In this document: piece after piece, positions 12,901 to 24,900 of the stretch
Layout: each line of letters starts with the position of its first letter
Position numbering within the stretch: position 1 is the stretch's first letter
DNA from: Evernia prunastri
Taxonomy: Eukaryota > Ascomycota > Lecanoromycetes > Lecanorales > Parmeliaceae
Reading direction: 5' to 3'
Length of the DNA: 64,000 bases
Assembly (NCBI GenBank): GCA_003184365.1
Contig: NKYR01000055.1
Span: 62,001 to 126,000, forward strand
Notes under the pieces: generated by a model
The model's database searches: none
The model's input: the letters and a program-made list of their open reading frames with translations, nothing else
Told to the model about the DNA's origin: nothing
Translations under genes and position numbers: made by a program

Positions 12901-15900
12901 ACTTTTACCCGAGCCAAAACTCGGCGGTCCACATGGTTTACAGGACTGGGGATCTGGTCAAGTATGCTGAGGATGGGTCTATCCTCTATCTTGGCCGGAA
13001 GGACAACCAGGCGAAACTTCATGGTCAGAGAATGGAGCTTGGCGAAGTGGAACATCATTTGGGCCAAGTCCCCACTACCCAACACGCTCTGGCCGTCATA
13101 CCCTCCCGCGGTCTCTATGAAAAGAAGTTGGTAGCGGTACTTTCGTTTAAGCAGAGATTGGAATCACAAATGATGCACGATGGCCTCCGCCTAGTTGCCA
13201 GGAAAGAAGCGGAACCTCATGTTCGCAGTATGCGGGATCATGTATCTGCTCGACTACCGCCATACATGGTCCCCTCTAACTGGGTCGTTTTGCAAGACAT
13301 TCCTCTGCTCCCTAGCGGAAAGCTGGACAGGAGACGGATGACCATGCTGGTCGAGGACATACCGGAAGACCTCCATCGGGAGCTCTCCGGAGCCGAGACC
13401 GATAATGATAATGCCCAAGGCTCAGAACTGGAGCAACGACTCCAGTCGGTGTGGGCCAAGATACTACATCTCCCCGTTGAGCAGATTGGGCTTGACAGAA
13501 ATTTCCTCTATCTGGGTGGCGATTCGATCTCCGCTTTGCAGGTTGCATCTCAGTGTCGTACTGAAGGTATGGGTGTCACCGTTCAAGATATCATGCGTAG
13601 CCAGTCTATTTCCCACTTGGCCGAACGTGTCACTTTGCCACGGAGCGCCGAATATGGCGATGAGGAGTATGGCAAGACATTTGGCCTGTCTCCCATCCAG
13701 CTATTGTTCTTCGATTGGGTGGGCGACAACTTCAATCACTTCAATCAGAGTATCATGGTGAGACTGACCGAAAGACGGGATGTGGACAAGGTCGCTGCGG
13801 CAGTCAAGGCTCTGGTCAATTTACATTCGATGCTGAGAGCGCACTACGAGCGACAGCCAGACATTGGATGGGTACAACGACTCGACAAAGAGGCTTCCAG
13901 TTCATATCAGTTCACTGCCCACTCCGGCACGTTCTCATCTGGACGCATCACTTCTCTCGTGGAGCAAACCCAGAAGAGCCTGGATATTCAGCATGGACCG
14001 GTCTTTGCAGTTGACCTCTTCGTCGCCGAACAAGGAAATGCGCAGGTACTTTCACTCGTTGCGCATCATCTTGTCATAGACGTGGTCTCCTGGGGCATCA
14101 TCCTCGAGGATCTTGAGGCCCTACTCGTCTCAGGGAAAACGACGACCCAGCCATCACTTCCGTTCCAGATCTGGTCCCGTCTCCAGATTGAACATGCGCT
14201 TTCGAAACCTTCGGTCGGGGCACAGTTCTATAGTGATACAGCTGCGGCTGACTATGGTTATTGGGGAATGCTGGACAAGGCAAACACTTACGGCGCTGTG
14301 CACAACTTGGAATTCGAGCTTGACGCCAAGACCTCGGGTAACCTGCTTGGACCCTGTCAACAACCACTTCAGACTGAACTCATTGACGTCCTTCTTGGCT
14401 CCATCCTCTACTCCTTCCGTCGAGCTTTCCCCGACAGAGAATCCGTACCGGCAGTATTCAACGAGGCCCATGGCCGAGAACCCTGGGATCCGAGCCTTGA
14501 CTTGACTCATACGGTCGGCTGGTTTACGACCATCAGCCCCGTCTTCCTTCCAACCGAAGCGACTCAAGATATGGACATCACCAAGGTGATTCGCTGGGTC
14601 AAAGATCAACGGAGTCGTAACGTGGAGAAAGGTCGCGAATACTTTTCGCATCGCATGTTGACGAAGAAGGGACGAGAGGATTCCGCTGGCCATTGGCCCA
14701 TGGAGATAGCATTCAACTATCTGGGTCAAGAGAGACAGTTCAAGAGAGCTGGCGCATCCCTTCAGCCACTGGATGGAATTTCGACCGGGTCCGATATCGG
14801 CGCGTCCGTTCCACGTTTCGCGCTTTTCGAGATTTCTGCGTCGATTGTTGAGGGGGCGTTGAAGATGTCTATTTCGTACAGTCAGAATATCCAACGCCAG
14901 GCTGGCATTCAGCACTGGGCTTCGGAGCTCGAGGGAGCTTTACGTCGTTCTTCGGAGCGGCTTCTCGAGCTAGAGTATCAACCAACGCTGAGCAATTTCC
15001 CTCTTCTGCCACTGGGTTATGCTGCTATTGAGAGACTCCAAGCCAGATTACCTTCGGTTGGTGTAAAGTCTCTAACTGATCTCGAAGACGTCCATGGTTG
15101 CTCGCCCATGCAGCAAGGTCTCCTGCTCAGTCAAATCAAGAATACTGGCCAGTATATGTACCAGTCGATATTCTCAATCGACTCCGTTGATTCGGCTAAT
15201 CGCGTTGATGCTCGACGCCTTCGTCGAGCATGGGAGAGGGTTGTGGAGAGACATTCGATGCTGAGAACGGTCTTCATGGAGAGTGTGTCGCACGAGGGCC
15301 TCATGGACCAGGCAGTGCTTAAAAGTACCTCGCCTAAAATAGTCTTGCTCGGTGCCGAAACAGCGATGGCAGTTCATATTCTTCGGGAACAGAAACCGCT
15401 GGGATTCAAAGAGGCTCAGCCGCATCACCAAATGACGGTTTGCCAAGAGAGTAGCGGCCGCGTTTACTGCAAGCTGGAAATGAGCCACGCTCTCTGCGAT
15501 GGTACCTCGATACCAATCATCTTACAGGATCTTGCTCGAGCTTACGTCAACCAACCATCAAAGCTGGAAGAGGCGATGCGTTACAGTCAATACATTTCTC
15601 ACATCCAGCAGACCTCGCGCAGCGACGATGTTGCTTATTGGCGCCGCTATCTCGAAAATGTCGAGCCAAGCTACTTCCCTGCCCTAGCGGATGGTAAAAA
15701 GAACGAAAGAGAGCTACGGACCCTCGAGCTAGAGCTTGAAGATGCTTCTCAACTACAGTCATTCTGTGCCGGGCATAGCGTGACTCTTTCGAACGTGCTA
15801 CAGCTTGTCTGGGCCTTGGTCCTACGAGCCTATACCGGCAACGAAAACGTCTGCTTTGGCTACCTCAGCTCCGGTCGAGATGTCCCTCTCGAAGGCATTC

Positions 15901-18900
15901 AGGATGCAGTAGGGCTATTCATCTCGATGTTGGTATGTCGAATAGATCTCGGCAACGATCTCCAGGTCGGCGTTGCCCTCAAGCAGATCCAGGAAGACTA
16001 CACGCAAAGCATGGCCCACCAGGCCTTCTCCCTCGGCGACATGCAGCACGAGTTGCAGCTTTCCGGAAAGTCGCTCTTCAACACCGCCTTTACGTTCCAG
16101 CGGCGGCCGGACGCGCTGAACGAGAAGGATCAGCAGCTCAAGTTCGATGTGGTGGAGGCTTACGATCCGTCCGAGTACGATTTCACCGTGGGGGTAGAAG
16201 CCCACAGGAATGACGTCGCGGTTCATTTCAACTACTGGACGGATTTCGTCAGCGATACTCAGGCTAGACATGTATCCGACACCTTTGGTCAGGTTCTGCG
16301 CTCTATCATGCGGCCTGAACAGGAACAGCAGACGATTGGGGCTCTCGAGTTCTGCAGCGAGACTCATAAAAGGCAGGTCTTCGAGTGGAATCAGAAGCCC
16401 CTGCCATTGGTGAATCGGTGTGTTCACGATGTGATCCGTCATCAGTCGCAGTCTCTTCCGGCCAAAACGCCCGCAGTGTGTTCATGGGATGGAGACCTTA
16501 CTTATGTGGAGCTCATGATACAAGCAAGCCGTCTTTCAAAACGCCTAAAAATATTGGGGGTCGGACCTGAAGTGTACGTGCCTATCTGTTTTGAGAAATC
16601 ATCATGGGCCGTGGTGGCGATGCTGGGAGTGCTTCTGGCCGGTGGAGCTTTCATTCCTCTCGAGCCGACGCATCCGGACAGTCGGATTAAGTTCATCATG
16701 GACGACGTGAAGGCGGGAGTTGTATTGACTTCTTCGAAGCATATGGAGAAATTCGGAAGCTTCGCCGGCGTTACAACTTTGGTGGTCGATGAGAATCTGG
16801 CCAGCCAAGCTGAGCCTATGATAGAGCATAATGTGTCAACGCCAGACCCGGACAATGCAGCATACTTGATTTTCACAAGTGGGACTACGGGCCTACCCAA
16901 AGGGACTATCATCTCCCACCGTGCGTTCGCAACGGGTGCTACTGAGCATGCACCTGAGATCCTCATGACGAAAGAGTCTCGGGTCCTCCAGTTCTCTAAC
17001 CTCTGCTTCGATGCATCCATCATGGAAATCCTCACCTCGCTCATAACCGGTGCTTGTGTCTGCATTCCAAGCGACGAAGAACGCATGAACAACGTCTCCG
17101 GCGCAATACGTCGCATGTCCGTGAACTGGACACTCCTGACCCCTTCGGTAGCGAAGGTGCTGAAGCCGGAGGAGGTACCGAGCTTGAAGGTTCTGGTGAC
17201 CGGAGGGGAAGCAATGCAAGCAGGACACATTGCCAAATGGGTCGGGAAGACCAGCGTTGTGAATGCGTACGGACCCTCCGAGTGCGCTGTCATTGCGACA
17301 ACGAGCATCAAAGTAGATGAGCAAGGGCACGTGCTGAATGATGACCCTGCTGTGATCGGTCGCGCTGTCGGGTGTAAGAGTTGGGTTGTGGATCCGCAGG
17401 ATCATGGTCGACTTATGCCGATCGGCAGTGTGGGGGAGTTGGTCCTCCAAGGGAACACTGTCGCGCGAGGGTACTTGAATAATCCTGATAAGACTATGAA
17501 AGCCTTTGTCGCTTCCCCAATTTGGATGCCCAGTGATGTCCACGATGCGGCTGGAGGCTCGGCGAAGTTGATTTACAAAACGGGCGATTTGGTGCGCTAC
17601 AACTCTGACGGGAACATTGTCTATATATCTCGAAAGGACAGCCAAATCAAGCTCAACGGTCTGCGAATCGAATTGGGAGAGATCGAGCATCACGTGAAGC
17701 AGAACGTTCCGGGAGATCTCCAAACCGCGGTCGAGATGGTTGCTCCAGCAGGGCAACAATCGCTTCTGGCAATGTTCTTCGCCTCATCCGACCATGAAAA
17801 ACATTTGGAACTTGTACACCCAGATAAGGACCCCTTGCTACTGCAAATGTCCGACACGGCCATTTCACTCTGCAAGACCCTCAAAGGTAGCCTTGCCGGA
17901 GCGATCCCTGCTTACATGATTCCATCTCTTTTCATTCCTCTCTCACAGATGCCGTGGACCGCTTCAGGGAAGCTCGACCGGCAAAGATTGGCTAAGATAG
18001 TGCTATCGCTCTCAAAGGAGGATACAGTGCCGTTCAAACTTGCCAGTGCTACGAACAAGCGAGATCCAAGCACCGAAATGGAAAAGAGACTTCGTGTCCT
18101 CTGGGAAACGGTCCTGAGTCTAGAGCCTGCGTCCGCAACTCTCGACGACAGCTTCTTCGTACTTGGCGGGGATAGCGTGCAGGCCATGAGACTCGTCGCT
18201 GCAGCTCGGGCCGAGAAAATCTCGCTGAGCGTCCTCGACATCTTCCGTACCCCAAGTCTTGCCGATATGGCGAGAGCTTGCAGCGCCTTGGAGGAGGAAG
18301 ATCAGACCGTGCTCAAGCAGTTCGGATTGCTCACCGATGTCGAATCACTCGATCAGCTGCTGGATGAGATTGTAGCACAGTGCCGCGTGGACAAAGAGGA
18401 GCTGGCCGACGCCTATCCATGCAGCGCTCTCCAAGAGGGTCTCATCACCTTGTCTATCAAGCAGCCTGGTGCCTACGTCGCTCACAATATCTTCCGCCTG
18501 CCTGGAGCTGTCGACGTGGTGCAATTCAAGGCGGCGTGGGAAAAGGCGGTAGCAGACATGGACATTTTGAGAACCCGCATTGTCCATACTAGCATGTCGA
18601 CCTTCGTTCAAGTCGTTCTGAAACAGGAGAGAATCGAGTGGTACGGCGCAGACAGCACGGTAGATGCAACCAATGCCGCCCTGCAGCTTCCAGAGCATAG
18701 TGGTTCCCCGCTCATGAGATTTACCATTGCGGACAAAAACGATGGGACGGATCGCTATTTTGTGTGGTCGATCCACCATGCGCTGTACGATGGCTGGAGT
18801 ATGCCGAGAATGCTACAGCGGGTGGAAGACATCTATTTCGAAGAGTCTCTCGCTGCACCCAAAGCGCCCTACTCTCAATTCATCAAGTACCTCAAAAGCG

Positions 18901-21900
18901 TCGATAGCCAAGCGTGCGACAGATTCTGGAAATCCAAATTCGGTGGCTTGCAGTCGCTGCATTTCCCGAAGACCTCTTCCGTGGATGCGGGCCAGGATGC
19001 TCAAGCTGAGACGTTGAAGTACACTGTCCGACTGCCAGAAATGCCGAAAGATACGGGCTTCACCCTTCCGGTGATGATCAGAGCCGGTTGGGCGATTTTG
19101 CTGTCGTCGCATACCGGAAGCGACGACGTGGTGTTTGGCGAGACTATGACCGGGCGTGATGTTCCCGTCGACGGCATCATCGATATGCTAGGACCTACTC
19201 TGACCACCGTACCCACAAGGATCCAAGTGAATGACTCGTTGACTATCATGGAGTATCTGCAGAAAGTCAATCAGATGGCAGCAGACGTCATCCCATACCA
19301 ACATGTTGGTCTGCAGCACATTCGCAGACTCGGCTCCGAGACAGCGACGGCGTGCGACTTCCAAAATCTACTCGTGATCCAGACGGCGGAAGCCGGTGGC
19401 GATTCGAAAATGTGGGACCCTGTCAATAGCGGTGTGGGCTCGAATTTCTTCACGTATCCGCTCGTTGTGGAATGCAACGCGGCTGGTTCGAGTATCCACG
19501 TGGATGCCCACTATAATGAAAATGTCATCAGCAAATGGCATGTCGAGAGGTTGCTCCGCCAGCTCGAATCCATCTTGGGTCAAATCTGTTCCGCCACATC
19601 TACCAGTGATGCAAAATTGAGTGATGTTCAGGTGATGAGCGGGGAGGACATCGAGACGATTCGATCCTGGAATAGCTACCAGCCAACTATTGTCGACAAA
19701 TGCATACACGATCTCTTCCTGCAACAGGCAATGCTTAAACCTCAGTCGAGGGCTGTGCATGCTTGGGATGGCGACTTCACCTACGCGGAACTGAGAAGTC
19801 ACGCGGGGCTTCTGTCTACCCACTTGAAGCAGCTTGGCGTCGCACCTGAAACCCTCGTCCCTTTCTGCATGGACAAGTCGCGATGGGCTCTTGTGGCGCA
19901 AATGGGTGTCCTCATGGCTGGCGGAGGTATCGTCCCCCTTGATCCGGCGCATCCTGTCACTCGTCATGCGGAGATTGTACAAGATACAAAAGCCACCATC
20001 TTGCTCTGCTCACCTGCGCATCGGGATCGATATACCTCTATGGTCCGGACCGTGATTCCCATCGATGGGCCATCGCTGGCTCGACTGCCGATCCCTGAAG
20101 AGAGCAGCTCACCCGGATTACACGCGGATAGCAGCAACACTGCGTATGTCATCTTCACTTCCGGCTCCACGGGACGTCCTAAGGGAGTGGTGGTCGAGCA
20201 TGAAGCGTTCTGTACGAGCTCAATGGCGTATTGCGAGGCTATGCTCATGACTCCCAATTCCCGCGTCTTCAACTTCGCTTCGGTCACCTTCGACGTTGGC
20301 CTGATGGAGAACCTGTCACCTCTGACTATGGGGGCTTGCGTCTGCATGCCTAATAATGAAGCAAAGATGACGGATACCGCGGCTGCAATCAACGGTCTGG
20401 GCGCCACATGGGCCTTCTTGACCCCATCCGTTGCCAATCTCATTGACCCGGCTCGTGTTCCGTCTCTGAAGGTCCTTGTATGCGGAGGTGAAGCAATGTC
20501 AAAGGAGAATGTCATCAAGTGGGCAGATCGTGTCTCGCTCGTGAATGGTTATGGCCCTACCGAAGCCGCTGTTATTTGCGTGGCTAATGCACAGGTATCG
20601 AGAGACAAAGACCCTTCCAACATCGGCTATGCTCACAGCAATGGGTATGCGTGGATCACAGAGCCCGGTAACCATGACAGGCTTGCGCCGTTGGGTTGCA
20701 GTGGTGAACTCCTCATGGAAGGTCCGCTTCTTGCTCGCGAATACCTCCATGATAAAGCCAAGACCGATGCGGCTTTCATCAAGAATCCAGCCTGGGCCGG
20801 ACAGTTTTCAACCCAATCGGCTGCGACTCGCCGCTTCTACAAGACGGGCGACCTGGTGAAATATAATGAAGACGGCAGTATCGGCTTCATTGGCAGAAAA
20901 GACAATCAGATCAAGTTGCACGGACAGCGGATCGAGCTGGGGGAAATCGAACACAACATCGAGCTCCATGCAAAGATTCAGCACGCTGTCGCACTGCTTC
21001 CTAAGGCTGGAGTGTGCAAAAAGCGCCTTGTGGCCGTCTTGGCAATGTCCGATCTGTGTGTCGGATCGACGGCGTCAAAGGCCGAGAGTTGCGAACTCCT
21101 TTCTGGAGAAGATCGCATGAAGACGGCACAGGCCCAACTGAAAGATGTCCGCGAGTTCCTCTCAAATAAGATACCCGCATATATGACGCCAGCCGTATGG
21201 GTGCCAGTAGAAGCAATACCTATCATGGTTTCTGGCAAGCTCGACAGGAAGAAGGTCGAAAGGTGGATCGAGAATCTCGACCAAGCTACTTACCGACAAA
21301 TCACAAGTAACGAGGAGAGTACATTCGACGCGGCATTGATTACAGAGACGGTGCAGCAGTTGAGAGAGGTATGGGCTTCGGTCTTCAACATCCCCATCGA
21401 CAAGATCGACCCAAGCCAGTCTTTCATGGGCCAGGGCGGCGACTCCTTGATCTCGATGACCATCATCGCTCGTTGCCGTAAGCTCAGCATCATTCTCTCG
21501 CTGCAGGAGATTCTGCAAAGCAAGTCTCTGTTCCAGCTCGCGGGTTTGGTGGATTCGAGAGGCCAGTCTTCGAAAACCATCAAGACTGCTTCCCACGAGG
21601 AGAAGACGGACCAGGTGTTCGAGCTCTCGCCTGTGCAGAAGCTGTACTTTCAACTGGCAGGACCGTCTTCTGATCACACGCGCGATGGCCGTTTCAATCA
21701 AAGTCAGCTGCTGCGCATCAAGCGGAAGACCGAATCCAGGTCTGTGCAGAAGGCCGTCGAACTTCTTGTTCAGCAGCATTCGATGTTCAGAGCGAAGTTT
21801 TCCCGGAACCAGACGGGCGCCTGGCAGCAGCGTATCAGTCCGCTTGCTTCGGGCTCTTACCGTTTTCGCGAGCATCATATTGGACATGCGGGCCAGATCT

Positions 21901-24900
21901 TGCCATTGCTTGCTGAGAGTCAGACAAGTTTGAACATTGAGCAGGGACCCCTCTTTGCTGTTGAGCTCTTCAATACCGGAAGAGAGGGCCAGATCCTCTC
22001 TCTGATTGCGCATCATCTGATCATCGACGTGGTGTCCTGGAACATCATCCTCCCCCAGTTGGAGGATCTACTCACCTTCAGTGTCGAAACGATAGAGAAG
22101 CCTCTTTCATTCCAAGTTTGGTGCGGGATGCAGAATGATCACGCTAGCCAGCGAGAGGCTTCCCAAGTCAAGAGTATTTTGCCTTTTAACATTAAGAGAG
22201 CGGACATGGCCTTTTGGAGCATGTCGGATCGCCCCAATACATATGCGGATGTCAAGCATGAATCGTTCCTGCTCGACAGGTCAACGTCTCAGCTGGCTCT
22301 CGGATTGTCGAACAGGACTCTACGTACGCAGCCAGTGGAGATATTCCAGGCAGCTTTGATTCATTCTTTCCGGAGCCTATTCCCGCAACGGGCCACGCCA
22401 ACCATCTTTAATGAGAGTCATGGTCGCGATGCTTGGGATACGTCTGTGGATATCACAGGGACTACGGGCTGGTTCACGACTATCTACCCTCTCAATGTTT
22501 CCGCGGAGAACGAGACTGCTAGCGCTTTCGAAGTGCTGAAACGAGTGAAAGATCTCCGTCGCTCTGTCCCGGTGAACGGGAGAGAGTATTTCGCTCATCG
22601 ATACTTGACCGCCGATGGACGGTGGCGTTTCGGCGACCACATGCCCATGGAAGTCCTTCTCAATTACACAGGACAGTCACATCAAGACGAGCAGAGTGAC
22701 TCTTTGTTTCTCCCATTCGACGTTGCTAAGAATGAGGACGATGAAAGACTCACGGCAGACGTTGGACCCAAAGCGACGAGGATGGCATTGTTTGAAATCT
22801 CTGTGGCTGCCACTAATGATCAGATCGGGTTCTCCTTCATGTACAACAAGAACATGCAGCACCAGCACGAGATCCACGAGTGGGTAATGAAGTGCCGAGA
22901 CACGCTAAAGACCCTCGTGGAGCAGTTGACCAATGCAAAGCCAGAGCCGACTCTGTGCGATTACCCCTTGCTGCCTACCACGTACAGCGGACTTCAAAAG
23001 CACACCACTGAAACATTCCCAGATGTCGGAATTGCTAGCTTGGACGAGGTCGAAGACATGTATGTCACCGCGCCGACGCAAGATGGATTGCTCCTATCGC
23101 AAATTAGAAACCCGGACCAGTATGTCAACTACGTGGTCTCGGAGGTTCAGCTGGCTCAGGGAAATGCTCGGATCGATCCGCAGCGGCTTGCGAGAGCGTG
23201 GCAGAAGGTTGTCGATCGCCATCAGTCTCTGAGAACCGCCTTCGTCTACAGTGTCTGCAAGGGTCACGCTTTTGATCAGATTGCGCTCAAGCAGGCGAGT
23301 GGAGGCGCCAAGATTGTTCGTTGTGAGGACTCGCAGTTCGAGAAGGAGTTGGCCAAGGTTTCTCTGAGGGATGTCAATCGCGTGAGGCGACCGATGCTAC
23401 CGCATCAACTCACTATCTGCACCACGACATCTGGTCGGTGTTATACGAAGCTTGAACTTAATCATGCGGTCATCGATGGAGGCTCAGGAGCGCTGATAAC
23501 GCGAGATCTCGGGTTGGCTTACCAGGGTAATCTGCCAGAAGGTCCGAAACCGCTGTACTCTGATTATGTCAGGTATATCAACACCCTTGGCGAGGGTGCT
23601 GGGGTCACTTTCTGGAAGACTTACCTGGGCGGGATACAGCGCTGCCATCTGCCGACTTTGAATGGCACGCTTAGTGGACCGAAACGCTTGAACGCCATCT
23701 ATCTCCATTTCGATCGATTTGCGGAACTTCAAACCTTCTGTAGAGCCAACTCGTTCACGCTTTCCAATGTCATGCTTGCCGCGTGGGGTCTTGTCCTGAG
23801 ACAGTACACTTCCAAGGAAGACGTCTGTTTCGGAAACCTTACGGCGGGTAGAGATGCTCCGGTGGACGGTATCCAAGACTCCGTGGGCGCGTTCATCAAC
23901 ATGCTAGTGTGCCGTGTCAACTTTTCCAAGCCAAGCTCACTGAAGGCTATCATCCGCGCTGTTCAGAGCGACTATCTGGAGAGTCTACCGCATCAACACT
24001 GCTCGCTGGCTAAACTCCAACATGATCTTGGATTCTCGGGTGAACCGTTGTTCAATACGGCTGTCTCGATTCAGAATCAGATCTCCACGCGTGATGCGGA
24101 GAAAGAGGGGGATGCCATTGAGATTGAACCTATCAGTGATCATGACCCTACAGAGGTAAGTTGTGGAGCCTTTTCCCTTCCAGAGTCGACCAATGGCTAA
24201 CGGTGACCTCGCAGTACGCTGTTACAGTGAATATACGCAGCGCTCCGGGAGACGAAGGTGCTCGCATCAAGCATTGGACAACGCATGTCTCGGTCGAGGA
24301 GGGTGAGAAATTGACCAGAACATACGCCAATGTCCTAGGCGCAATTCTGGACCATGCAGATGAAACGATTTCGCAAATGGACAATGCGTCAAACGCAGCC
24401 TCGGATCAGACCACTCCAAAGAAGTCCGTGACAGCCGATAAGGCATTAGTCCAGAATAACAGTCAGGTGCCAGTAGACAAGACGCAGGCTAACCAGGGCG
24501 CAACGCTTGGTAAGGAGCTTAACACTAAACGACCCGCCCTTCCACGACAGAGAACCCGCGAGATCATCAAGGCTACCATAGTTGAAACCATCGACGAGCT
24601 ACCTAATCGACCAGGTATGCCGCGTCAACGAACCCGTGATATCATTAAGGCTGCCGTCGGTGAAACCATTGACCAATTGAAGAAGAGTGGGTCCTTGGTT
24701 CGCCGCGTGTCTAATTCAACAAACCTATCAGATATAGTGGGCCGCCAGCTTCACAGCCGGAACCCTTCCAATGCAATGAATACAGATACGAAAGATACCG
24801 CCTCGCCAAGTCAGCCCAAAGAGGCGTTGAGCAATTCACGGAATGAGGCGGAGGCTCCTGAAGAGATCTGTAACATGCTTCGGTCGCTGTGGAGCCCGCT

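Noticed and set aside
16502..17311. Long minus-strand open frame inside the NRPS (269 codons)
   Set aside because: It lies wholly opposite A4, whose motifs are certain, and its residue make-up mirrors the sense codons. Other antisense frames in the NRPS are the same.
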